A stretch of 64,000 nucleotides of DNA from Chrysoperla carnea (Eukaryota; Arthropoda; Insecta; Neuroptera; Chrysopidae), in NCBI RefSeq assembly GCF_905475395.1, contig NC_058340.1, positions 58,444,181 to 58,508,180 of the forward strand, written 5' to 3'. This document shows, piece by piece, positions 24,681-42,801 of the stretch. The notes beneath the pieces are model-generated. The model saw only the letters and a list, made by a program, of their open reading frames with translations, was not told the origin of the DNA and searched no databases. The first letter of the stretch is position 1. Each line of letters opens with the position of its first letter. Made by a program: the position numbers and the translations under genes.

Positions 24681-25159
24681 CTAGCTGTGAACTACCCGCT
24701 TTGCTGGGCAACATCCCCACTTGCCCCCCTCCCTCCACATTTCCTTTCGTTGGATAACAGTTTTGTAATGTACACGTCATGCTCTTTTATTTGATACCCC
24801 ACTTAGGTATATTTGTAAATATTCGATAATTCCTTCCCACTTTCTCGCTACACCTTTCTACCCTCCGAAGGTTAAAAGTAGATAAAAACAATAGATCTTT
24901 GAAGCTGGTTGTATATCGTGTCAATATTTGAGCTTAATCGATGCACAACTTTTTTAGTTTTTGAAGCATATCCCTTTCAACCCCTATTTCAACCCCTTAC
25001 TCTACTATAATATGGATGTATTATACATAAAAACCTTCCTCTTCTATCTATTAAAAAACCGCATCAAAATCCGTTGCGTAGTTTCAAAGATTTAAGCGTA
25101 CAAAGGGGCATAGGGACATAGGGACAGAAAAAGCGACTTTGTTTTATAATATGTAGTGA
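24681..25159 (-). mobile_element. Non-autonomous Helitron with both ends
   Basis: 479 bp on the minus strand: begins TCACTACATATTATAAAAC after an A, ends with a hairpin and CTAG before a T, so inserted between A and T with no target duplication. The minus-strand start is followed by an AAAACAAAGTCGC-like motif shared with the element at 20719. Confidence 0.78.
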
Positions 25160-25175
25160 TTCTAAATTTTTGTTA

Positions 25176-25405
25176 TGAAGTTGGACTATGCCTTAATCAA
25201 TTCTGAAAATTTTAGGGGGGCGGCGATTATTTAAATAAATAAATGACTTCAAAAGTAGGCATATTTAACATTGGTTTTATGGTAAAATGGTAGATGGATG
25301 ATATGTTTTCAAAACTAGTCGATGGTAATTAATAAGCAAACTATTTAAATTAAAGTTAAAACTTTAATAAATTATTGAGAAAAAAAAACCGGATTGCCCG
25401 ACTAA
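25176..25405 (+). repeat. Companion repeat joined to TTAA family b (copy 2)
   Basis: AATCAATTCTGAAAATTTTA.., ACTTCAAAAGTAGGCATATT and ..GATTGCCCGACTAATTAAG match 16481-16702 in the same orientation and 12974-13160 in reverse. Confidence 0.8.
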
Positions 25406-25409
25406 TTAA

Positions 25410-25706
25410 GGCTGTATGAACACGGCAGTGAGGACTCAAATTAAAAAAACTATATATGTTCAATTTTGATGGTTAATTAAGTTATAACTTGACAATATAA
25501 GACGAAAAGTAAGAATAAAATTTTTCGATAGCTGGAGTAATTTTTAAAATATCGAAAATTTTGTTAAATTATTTAGCAGATATCGAAAAAAAAATTTGTT
25601 TTTTCGTCTACATTCATAGTTATAACCAAATCCATAATCAAAGTTGCAAATAAGGTACAAATAATTTCAACCACAAGTCTAAACTTTTCTTATCGCTCTC
25701 ACTACC
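25410..25706. mobile_element. TTAA-flanked MITE, family b, copy 3 (reverse)
   Basis: 297 bp in the opposite orientation, bounded by TTAA (25406-25409, 25707-25710). Begins GGCTGTATGAACACGGCAG, ends CTCTCACTACC. Confidence 0.82.
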
Positions 25707-26115
25707 TTAATCGAAAATTTCTTATGATAAAAATTTTAGAATTTACATTTAATTTCTAGGAAAATCGATTTTTTATATCCACTAAAAAGTAGGGGAATTT
25801 CAAAGAAAACTTTTCACGATTCCCATACTGAGATACGTACATGAAAGAGCCTACATGCAAGTTGTATCTACCGTAAAACGTTATATTTCTATTTTCTAGC
25901 GTTAAGAAACCGCACTATACCATCCATATACTATATTCTATAGAGAATTGCACATGATTGTATGTAGTATGTATATGTAATTGTATCGATCGATGTTTAA
26001 CGGGAAGCAGGCACCAAGCAAATGAACATAATATTTATATTTGCTTCCACTACTCTCATACAACTGACTACTACTAATACTTACATCATGTATTTTATAC
26101 ACATTTATATATATA

Positions 26116-26867
26116 GTGTGTCCCCGGATAGAGGTAACTATACTTGTAAATTTTCTTATTTTGTATTTTAAGAAAAAAAGCCTTTCTTTATAAGAAGTTT
26201 TGCTTATTATGAAAAGTATGTAGGGATATTTAAAACTTCTAAATAATGTATAGGGTAGCCAAAAATTTGGAATCACTATTTTTATTTTTGGTAAACTACC
26301 CTTCGTTTTTATAAGTTGGCGAATTGTTACTAAGAAAAGTTACTCAAAATTAAAAATTATGACTCTTTAGCCTATACAAAATATCAAGAAGATCCGTGTA
26401 CTTTAATTATAGCATCATGTTTTATTTGAACAAAAGCTCTAATTATAAAAAACGTAAGAAAGAAAATAATAATAAATCAATTAACATGTACCATCCGAGA
26501 GTGTAATTTTTTGTGGATTAGTTTAGAAAATTAAAAAGAAAATTTATTTTCTCGGATAAACATTCAATAAGAATTGAATTGTCAAAGTTGGAAAGATCTT
26601 CTTGATATTTTGTATAGAGTCATAATTGTTAATTTCGAGTAACTTTTTTTAGTAACATTTTGTCAACTTATAAAAATGAAGGCTAGTTTACCCAAAAAAA
26701 AAAGTAGTGATACCAAATTTTTGGCTACTCTGTACAGTATTAAGTAGTTTTAAATATACCTACATACTTTTCAGAATAAGTTAAACTTCTTAAAAAGAAT
26801 GACTTTTTTTCATAAAATGCAAAATAAGAAAATTTACAAGTATAGTTACCTCTATCCGGGGACACAC
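26116..26867. mobile_element. TA-flanked foldback MITE, copy 1
   Basis: 752 bp with perfect outer ends: GTGTGTCCCCGGATAGAGGT and ACCTCTATCCGGGGACACAC, set in TATATA on both sides. Arms of ~280 bp match imperfectly throughout (AGCCAAAAATTTGG, AAAATATCAAGAAGATC and others). TA target and GTGTGTCCC-type ends suggest a Tc1/mariner-related MITE. No transposase. Confidence 0.88.
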
Positions 26868-27686
26868 TATATATATAATGCAATAGAGAGTGGAAGTCGG
26901 AAGAAGAAGAGAGGAAGATATATATATCCTACCTCTAAATGTTAAAACTTGAAACTGATGGCGCTATCTATACGTACGAATTCAAACTAAATATTAAATG
27001 AATCTATCTACTTTAATATGTTATTTTATACAAGCACAAATAATACATACAACAAATTTAATAACATTTCTACTTTAGGTTTTTACCTTTAAAAATGTAT
27101 GAAATTTTGGTGAAAATTCAACAGAAAATTCATTGAATTTAATAAAACAATTGAAATTTTATAAATTTCATTCGATTTTCCATCATTAAATAGTGTTTTT
27201 CTTTGAATTGGTTATTGTATGAAATTGATTAGTTCTTCCTCTAACTAATATTTACTTGGCTTTGGTGGGTACACTGCTAGTGTGTGTAGTTCTCTTAATT
27301 GTTTTAAAGTAGAACTACCAGTCTGTTTTTATATTATTTTCATGATGTACCTACAAAAATACATATATATATAACAAATTTTCCCATAGATTTATTTATT
27401 ATAAATAGTACTATAATTTCTAAATATAAAATTTAGATAATTAGCAATTAATGTGTACAAAAAATATAGCGCGATGTATTTTCGATTTATTGATTAAATC
27501 CTTTATTATTAATATAAAATGGAATATTTTTGTGTTTTAAAAACATGGGTGTGGATGTATTTATTATTATTTTTTTTTTGTATGTTAATTGAATTTAATC
27601 ATGTTTTTAGCTATTTATATAAAGATTATGCGGTTATTATGCGTTTTTATTTTTTTTGATGTCCAAAATTGATGTCAAAATTTTGT

Positions 27687-27775
27687 TAATTTTCCAGGGG
27701 AAGTTAATGTAATGGGGCCGATTTTGAAAATCTCCAGTTTTACATATTTCCGTGGTTTCAAGGCCGCAATATTTC
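27687..27775 (-). mobile_element. Repeat family B, 3' fragment in reverse
   Basis: AATGTAATGGGGCCGATTTT..TTTCAAGGCCGCAATAT is the reverse complement of 22455-22545. Confidence 0.8.
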
Positions 27776-27997
27776 TGCGGAAATTACATGAATTAGACTG
27801 TCAGATATTTGAAAAACTGTACAAATGACAATACCAACGGACTGTAATTTTTTGTATACTTACGCGCACCTTTTTTGGAACCTCGAGCCTGTAGGCACGT
27901 GATTGCTTTGCCTTATTTATACTCTACCTCTGCTTATAGACCATATTTAATAACTTTTACATAAAATTCAATTTTATTATTTTCTTCCTTTTTTAAT

Positions 27998-28673
27998 TAT
28001 AACAAGTGAAAACAAACAATTGACTGAGTTAATTGTTGAAATACCATGTATAGGCAGTGTTGATAACTCTGTCACATTTCACATACATACATATCTGACA
28101 TATTTATCTGATATTCTCATATAATGCGCAAGTGTTGATGCGCACTCGTTTGTTTTTTTGACGTCACGTAAATAACAAAAGATACTCACTTTAATATTAA
28201 TACATACTATAAAATTTGTACCTAATAAACGCCCTCGTGGGTAAACAGTGATGTTAACAAAAAAATGTTTCAAACAAAAGTTGTTTATTTTTTTGTAAGG
28301 AACATTTTTTACATTTAAACTTTTGTTCTATCTCTAACGGTTTACAAGATGGGTACTACGGACCCATGACCCAATTGACCCATGTTGCTCATTTACGAAC
28401 TTGACCTCACTTTTTACGTCCTAAACACGCTGTAAAAATTTCAGCCTGATATCTCTTTTCGTTTTTGAGTAATCGTGACCACAGACGGACGGACGGACGG
28501 ACGGACGGACGGCCGGACGGACGGACAACTGGAAATGGATTAATTAGGTGATTTTATGAACACCTATACCAATTTTTTTTTTGTAGCATCAATATTTTTA
28601 GGCGTTACAAACTTGGGACTAAACTTATAATACTATGTATATACATTTCATATATACATGGTATAAAAAGGGG
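27998..28673 (+). repeat. Interspersed repeat family A, copy 2 (longest)
   Basis: Near full length, head to tail, with an expanded (ACGG)n tract at 28484-28527. Confidence 0.85.
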
Positions 28674-29040
28674 TGTTATAAGTTTGACCGCTATGTGTGT
28701 GTGTCTGTGGCATCGTAGCGCCTAAATGGATGAACTGATTTTAATTTTTTTGGTTTCATTTGAAAGGTAATTTAACGAAGAGTGTTCTTAGATGTAGACC
28801 TCTTCATCGATTTGCTTTTGTTTTGGACTGTTGTCAAAAAACTATTCCACTTAAGAAAGTTAATTATATCTTATCTTTTTCAAGCAGCGCTTTTTGACAA
28901 GGAAAGAAGATATAAGATATGTCTTTACTTGATTGAAAACAGTCCGAAATAAAAAAAAAATCATTTTTTAAATGAAAAGCCCTATTCAAGTGCGAGCTTA
29001 GGGTTATATACCCGAAAAAACTAAAAAATTGGCGATGATC
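28674..29040 (+). repeat. Interspersed repeat family D, copy 1
   Basis: TGTGTGTCTGTGGCATCGTAGC and CCTAAATGGATGAACTGATT, then TTTCATTTGAAAGGTAATTT. A partial copy recurs at 29340-29430. It follows family A directly, so A and D could be parts of one larger element. Confidence 0.65.
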
Positions 29041-29339
29041 TTCAAAATCAATTCAGTTTGGAAAAGGCATGACATATAATTTTTATATATAATTAATTAC
29101 TATGGAAATTAATGGTAAAATAAACCTGGCTCAATTCATTTCGAAAAGTAAAATGGTAAAATAATTAGGTAATTTAAAACAAGAATTCAAAAGAACAAAG
29201 TCAACTTAAATATTTCAATTTTAATTAAAATATTTCCAAAAATTGATCCCAAAAATGATAGCTCTCTAAGTATGTTTTTCATCTCATTTGATGTCCTTGA
29301 CCATCACTTTGATATTGATTTAAGAAGGATTGTTTTAAG

Positions 29340-29430
29340 TTTAAAGTTTTTATCTGTGCGTTTGTGTGTTTTTCAGTGGCATCGTAGCCCCTAAACGGTC
29401 GAACCGACTTGATTGAGAACATTTTATAGC
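29340..29430 (+). repeat. Interspersed repeat family D, partial copy 2
   Basis: GTGGCATCGTAGCCCCTAAA..CGAACCGACTT matches 28705-28745. Confidence 0.65.
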
Positions 29431-30751
29431 TAAATTTCCAAAAATCGCTTTACAAGGAATAAATGGAATTTGTCGGGGGTTTTTTAAATTTTGTAAATTT
29501 CACTTGTTTGATATGACTCTTGGAAAAGCTAGAAAAGAAATCTGAAATTGACTTTATTATTATTATCTTTTCTAATTTACAAATGTTTGCCGTGGCAAAT
29601 TCGATGTGAATCATCTATCCACAGATCATTTACCAATTATAATGCCGCTATTTTCAAAAATAGCATCCCTAATTTAAATAAATTGCACTGTTTTGATTTA
29701 TACTACCTAATAATTTTAGCCCATAAAAACTATTTTTAATTTCTTATTTTAATATGATATTTCTTATTTAATAGTAAAAAAAATGGATGCTTTTTTTGAT
29801 TTCGGATGCCAAACTATCTAAGTAGAATTTATTATTTTTGTATTTCACTTTCTGGCGACACGACGATGATATTTTTACAGAATTGAAAGAAAAAAAAAAC
29901 ACAGCACAGACATTTTTCCTCTTAAACTTACTACGATGCATCTCTCTCTCTGTGTTCTGGTAAATTTATTAAAATCAGTAGTTAATTCTATGAAAAAATT
30001 CTTTTTAACTGAAATTTCACAATTTCGTTTGTAATTTTTTTTTTTCGTTTTGTTTATTTTTAGTTTAAATAATTTGTTATTTTTAACAATTTTTTAAAAT
30101 ATGTTGGCTCTGTTATGTTTATTACGAAAAAATTGATCGAAAACAAAAATCGAAACGTTATTTATAATTTCTTTTTTTTGTGGTGTTTATTTATGAGTTC
30201 TCGTATTCAAGGTTATTCGTTGTGTGCATATAGTCATGGTAGGGACAATAAAATCGATGCCAGCGCTTCCAGTGAAAAATTTTAGCGATAAAGGAGGCTG
30301 TTATGACTAATTTGTAATTCTTTACATGCTAATGTTAAAGAAATGTCAAATTCAAATTATTGAAAAACACTAATTAATTAAACTTAATGCATTAAAAATT
30401 GTGAAAATAAGAAATCAAATTGACAAATATTATTTTTCAAATGTAAATTATCATAATTATTTATTTAAATTTGTGAGACAATAATATTAAATTTTCAATG
30501 TAAGTCATAAATGCAATCCATACAATTATATGCATCCATACAATTCTATAATTAAAGTAGTATATCGTTACCATGGAAACGCCTCCTATAAAATCCACGC
30601 ACGGTACGAATAGGAATGTTTTGAAACCCGTTTATTTCGATTATCTCAATATGAAAAATTGCATTATTGTTTTTTTTTTTAGAAAATGAATCTTAATTTG
30701 CGAATCAAATTAGACCAGTCGAATCATTGAAATCGAATACCTCTCACTTAG

Positions 30752-30838
30752 ATAGATTGCTTAACGCATGTATTCTGTCATACTCGTGATATTTATATGC
30801 CTAGATGTAAATCGAACATTCTATATATATAATTTTAT
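30752..30838. repeat. Short repeat, inverted copy of 16745-16830
   Basis: CTCGTGATATTTATATGCCT..ATGTAAATCGAACATTCT. Class unknown. Confidence 0.8.
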
Positions 30839-31133
30839 GCATAAATAGTGCATCTTATTCAATACTAAATGAAGTATTTATTTTATGCTAACATGAATTT
30901 TCTCGTCTTTATCTTGTTGTTTGAATTTGTTTTGAATATTTGTGAAAGAAGTTTATTTTAAAAAGACTTTTATAAAACTTTTCAAATTATGTTTTTCAAT
31001 AATATATGAATCATTAAAAAAAAGTCATATTAATTTGATTTTAATAGGGAAAATTACACTACTAATTAATAATATTAGGTACTAAGATCTGATACACTTG
31101 TTGCCAATAAATATCGCTCACAAACTATTTTAA

Positions 31134-31605
31134 ATAAGTGAAAACAAACAATTGAGTTAATTATTGAAATACCATGTATAAACAGTGTTGATCACATAAC
31201 ATATACATATATGTCACACATACATAACTGATATTTCCATATGATACACACTATACAATTTACGCCTAATTTGCGGCCTCACGGGATGTTTACGAAAAAA
31301 TGTTTCAAACAAAAGTTGTTTACTTTGATTAGGAACATTTTTTACATTAAAACTTTTGTTCTATCTCTAACGGTTTACAAGATGGGTCCTACGGAGCCAA
31401 TACCCAATTGACCTATGTTGCGAACGATTTACGAACTCGACCTCAATTTTTACGTCCTGAGTAAGTTATAATTTTTTATCTTGACATCTCTTTTCGTTTT
31501 TGAGTTATCCTGTTGACAGACAGACGGACAGAAAACCGGAAATGAACTAATTAGATGATTCTATAAACACCTATACCAAATTTTTTTTCGTAGCATCAAT
31601 ATTTA
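31134..31605 (+). repeat. Interspersed repeat family A, copy 3
   Basis: Head present; truncated after AGCATCAATATTT; a Helitron fragment follows. Confidence 0.82.
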
Positions 31606-31639
31606 CCTTCAAAAGGTGTATAATAGAATGATTGGTAGA

Positions 31640-31841
31640 AATTTGAAACCAATTAGATTTCTGTAAAAATTTATAATAGTAAAATTATGACTATCTTGAC
31701 AAAAAATTGAAAATTGTGCAAATATTTTAGCTGTGTAAAGCAATTCCTTCGAATGTTATGGATAAGTGAGATCAAAGGTGGAAACTATAAAGTAGTGGTT
31801 TTTACTTTTAAGCCCAGTGAAGCGGGCGGGTATCAAGCTAG
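31640..31841 (+). mobile_element. Helitron second subfamily, 3' fragment
   Basis: Ends with hairpin GCCCAGTGAAGCGGGC, GGGTATCAAG, CTAG and T. The 5' half is absent. Confidence 0.65.
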
Positions 31842-31962
31842 TTTAAATATAATATTTTATATTAAAAGTTATTTATTTACAACAAAAACTAAAACACTTT
31901 CTTAATAAAGTTCACCTTTAAATTACCTTCATTAACAAATTATAAAGTAAAGTTTATATATA

Positions 31963-32508
31963 GTAAGTCCCCGGATAGAGGTAATTATACTTACAAATTT
32001 TCTTATTTTTCATTTTAAGAAAAAAAGTCATTCTTTATAAAAAATTTTGCGTATTCTGAAAAGTATGTAGGAATATTTAAAACTTTTAAATAATGTACAG
32101 CATAGCCAAAAATTTGGTATCACTATTTTTCTTTTTGGTAAACTACCCTTCTTTTTTATAAGTTGGCGAAATGTTATTAAGAAAAGTTACTCGCAGTTAA
32201 AAATTATGACTCTATACAAAATATCAAGAAGATCCGTGTACTTCAATTATAGCATCATTTTTTATTTGTTAAATTCGAGTTACTTTTTTTTAGTAACATT
32301 TTGTCAACTTTTAAAAACGAAGGATAGTTTACCAAAAAAAGAAAAATAGTGATACCAAATTTTTGGCTACCCTGTACATTATTAAGAATTTTTAAATATA
32401 CCTACATATTTTTCAGAATAAGCAAAACTTCTTATAAAGAATGACTTTTTTCTTAAAATGCAAAATAAGAAAATTTACAAGTATAGTTACCTCTATCCGG
32501 GGACACAC
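31963..32508. mobile_element. TA-flanked foldback MITE, copy 2
   Basis: 546 bp, same ends (GTAAGTCCCCGGATAGAGGT left; ACCTCTATCCGGGGACACAC right) in TATATA. About 200 bp of the centre of copy 1 is absent. Confidence 0.88.
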
Positions 32509-32975
32509 TATATATGTTTGTATATATTTTAATATTTTCTCAATAATAATTTTCCAAGTTCTTCTATTCCGGTATTACATAATAATAATAAATATTATTA
32601 TACCTAACAACTAAACTAACTATATCAAGAACTAGGGTATAGGAACTTACTTAACTCTATGTAGTTGTAGGTATATAAACTCTATATCATCAAACATTCT
32701 TTACAGTTTCCTCAATTTAATTTCTTTCCTTCATATTTTATTTATTTTATATATACCTACAATCATTTTCTTATTTCTTAAAATCAAATCGAAAATCTTT
32801 TTATTTACATTTATTTACCTAATAAAATTTATTGGGAAATCTCTAGTTATTTCTAGCTTTATCATAAGGACACTTAAGGAACAAGTTCTCAGGTTTTCCT
32901 CCGTGAAGGGGGCTCTTAACATTTCAAACTTTTTTATTCCAATCTAATCCAAAATTGTAGTATTTGACCCTACGA

Positions 32976-33306
32976 AAAATAAATTGGCAGTACATAGTCG
33001 GTGTGCTACTGAAGTCGTGTGAGTGCGACCCCTGTAGTCCACATGACTGACTTCTCAGAGAGGGAAAAAACATTAAAAAAATAGGTCTTGTTAGCCTTCA
33101 TAGATTATTCTTCGAACATGTACTGCAGGTTATGCTGGAACGATCATTATCTCCAAAGATAAATGATGTGTTATATTCATTTTTCATAACTGGTTCGCGA
33201 GATAATCAAGGCGAAAGAATCCGAACGAACATACGCACATACGTACACACACACAGACAACACATTGAAAGGTTTGATTCGGATATTAACATCCTCTGGG
33301 AAGTTA
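32976..33306 (+). mobile_element. Repeat family B, copy 2
   Basis: Shorter copy with a deleted middle and only (AC)5 at the microsatellite position. It runs straight into family A at 33307. Confidence 0.82.
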
Positions 33307-33830
33307 ACAAGTGAAAACAATCAATTAACTGAGTTAATTGTTGAAATCTTGTCCTTGCATTATTAAATTAAAAATTTTTAAAAACCATCACAATTATAGT
33401 TTTTTGAAACTATTTTCTAGATTTTTTCCGTTTTCGAGAATCTTTCACAAGGCCACTAGTTGAAGCTACCTGCAAATTTGCATCTCTATATTTTTTATAG
33501 TTTTAGAGAAAATGGACACCAAAATTGTGTCCTTATTTGCGCACAAACGAGTAAATAGTGTTGTTTATGATAAAATGTTTCAAACATAAGTTGTTTATTT
33601 TTTTTTATATGTTTATTTTAAAGAACATTTTTTTACTTTTAATCTTTTGTTCTATCTCTAACGGTTTTATAAGATGGACCAAGACTGAATTAACCTATGT
33701 TGCTCATTTAACTCAAACTCACTTTTTACGTTCTGAGCAAGCTATACAAATTTCAGCTTGACATCATCTCTTAGTTTTTGAGTTATCGTTCTGACAGACA
33801 GACGGACAACGAGAAATGGACTAATTAGGT
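33307..33830 (+). repeat. Interspersed repeat family A, copy 4
   Basis: Head directly abuts family B (ends about 33306). Truncated at AATTAGGTGAT. Confidence 0.82.
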
Positions 33831-35338
33831 GATGATATCACTTCTGTATAGAACAGCCAAAAAAAATACTTTACCGGATTAAAAAAAAAGGAAAATTTTG
33901 CTGTTATCAACAAAAATGAATCGGTTCGCTATTGACCGTTGTTCAGGCACGTCTCCCAAACATGAAAACTCAAGAAAATTGTCGACAAATGCGAACTTGA
34001 TGCCACTCCTGGTTATCTTGGAATATTTTTCCAAGTACCTATTACAAATATTAACATTATAATAATAATTATAAAAATGAATATTTCATGAATTATTATA
34101 AATAATTTATTGCATTTAATCAGTAATGGATCTAATTAAGTATTTCTTTCACGAAAATATAGAAAAAAAATATTTACATACAAGTTTTAAAAATGATCAC
34201 GGAACAATTTAACTGTACAATCCATTTTTATTTTAATGAAACAATAGACTTTTTTGGAGAAGAAACAACAATTGGTCGTTATTTTCTTTTTGTGTCTTGT
34301 TAATTTACAACAATTTACAAAAAAAAAAATATTTATTAGCTATTTTTAGAGTTTAACAATAAAAATGTATTGAACTGAATTTTAATTCTATACAGAAATT
34401 CAAATATATAAAGACACCAAATGCAGTTCAGTAAACTTAAGTTTTTTTTCTTGTTAGTTTTAACATAAATTTGGTTTTTTAACTAAATAAATTGTTTAGT
34501 AAAATTAAATATTTATTTTACACAAAAAAATGTATGAAGAAGTGTTAACGAAATATTCAATAAAACGGTTTCTAACCAGCAGTACCTTGTTTCATACTTA
34601 ATATAAAAATAGTTCAATAGATAATGTTAATTAGGAATAGGATATTCCACTATTTTTGAAAAAGTACTTCAAAATGTTGATTTTGCTAATAAAAAGCCAC
34701 CAAAAATTTATTTCGGAAAAATACACACGCTTTCTTGCCAAAAACTTAAATTAAATTTTAAACCTTTTTTAAACGTTCAAAAACGCGGGCATCCAATTTG
34801 ATGACCAAATATGGGTATCACTTTATGAAAAAACACAAATAAGTTTGACAGATATATTCATAGACATCTGATTATAATAAATATAAATACTTATTATCTA
34901 TGTATACATTATACTCAGCTGTCTAGACTGAATTAACTTATGGTCTATGACTCATACCGCTATGACATCACAGCAGGGCTTACCCGCGTTTTAGGTCAAT
35001 CACGTGACATTTAAATATTTTAAAAGAAAAATATGCTTTAATGACTCGAAATCAGAATATTTAAGTATATTTTTACATAAATTTTAACTTTTTTCAAATT
35101 TCGTGATTTATTTTTGACTAACGATAATAACCTATTATCTTATTTATCAATATGAAGCATACATATTTCGAGGCTGAATTTGCAACATAAAATAGCTGGC
35201 GAGTGTATGTAATAGAAGTGAAAATGTTCTTGACTTAAAGAGCGAAATCCCGATAGCCAAATGATTTGACCTTCAAAAACAAAGCAGATATGAGGAAAAC
35301 ACCATTTTTTCAGAGCATCACGAAATTCCCTGGGTAAC

Positions 35339-35932
35339 AAAGGAAAACAATTTGACTGAGTTAAATGTTGAAATATCCTGTATAGAAAGTGTTGAATGTC
35401 AGTCCTTGCATTATTAAATTAAAAATTGTTTGAAAACCAACACGATTATAGTTTTTCCAAATTGTTTTCTAGATTTTTTCTGTTTTTCGAGAATCTTTCA
35501 CAAGACCATTAGTTGAAGCTATCTGCAAATTTTCAACTTCCAATCTTTTATAATTTTGGAGAAAATGGACACTGAGTTTTTTTCCTAATATGCGACCTTA
35601 CGGATAAACAATGATGATTACGAAACAATTTTTTAGGCAGAAGTTGTTTATTTTTTTATAAGGGATATTTTTTACATTAAACTTTTGCTCTATCTTTAAC
35701 GGTTTACAAGATGGGTCCTACGAATCCAAGACCTTGACCTAGTGTGCTTATTTAAGAACTTAGCCTCACTTTTTACGTCCTGAGCATGCTATAAAAATTT
35801 CAACTTGATATCTCTTTTCGTTTTTGAGTTATCATGTTGAAAGGCAGACGGGCAGACGAAAGGGTAACCAGGAATGGATTTTATGAACACATACACCAAA
35901 ATTTTGTTCGTAGCATCAATATTTTTTAAACT
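35339..35932 (+). repeat. Interspersed repeat family A, copy 5
   Basis: Head present, ends in TAGCATCAATATTTT, about 180 bp upstream of ZSWIM exon a. Confidence 0.82.
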
Positions 35933-36078
35933 TTAAACAAATAAAACTGTGATGTCCTTAAAAATAGATTTTATCTTTCGCCAAACTTAACCTTAACTTT
36001 CTCCTTTTTATTATAGCCTTAGCAAATAGTTTAGCTATGTGACAACTCTTTATCTAATCTTTTAGATTCTTTAAATGA

Positions 36079-42727
<6,649 letters not shown>

Positions 42728-42795
42728 TGTAATAATAATTATCGGTTCGATAAACGTGGTGTACATTCCCAATTGCGTCTTTGGAAGTGCTTATA

Positions 42796-42801
42796 AATAA
42801 A
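42796..42801 (+). promoter_or_regulatory. Candidate poly(A) signal AATAAA after the ZSWIM stop
   Basis: AATAAA lies about 70 bp after the TGA. Many other AATAAA hexamers follow in this AT-rich DNA, and vertebrate family members have long 3' UTRs, so this may be only a proximal site or chance. Confidence 0.35.

Noticed and set aside
25938..26276. 112-codon minus-strand ORF
   Set aside because: Over half of it lies in the arm of the foldback MITE starting at 26116; no conserved protein motif.
28484..28527. CRISPR-like spaced repeats (GGACGGACGG)
   Set aside because: A plain tetranucleotide expansion in a eukaryotic repeat; no spacers.
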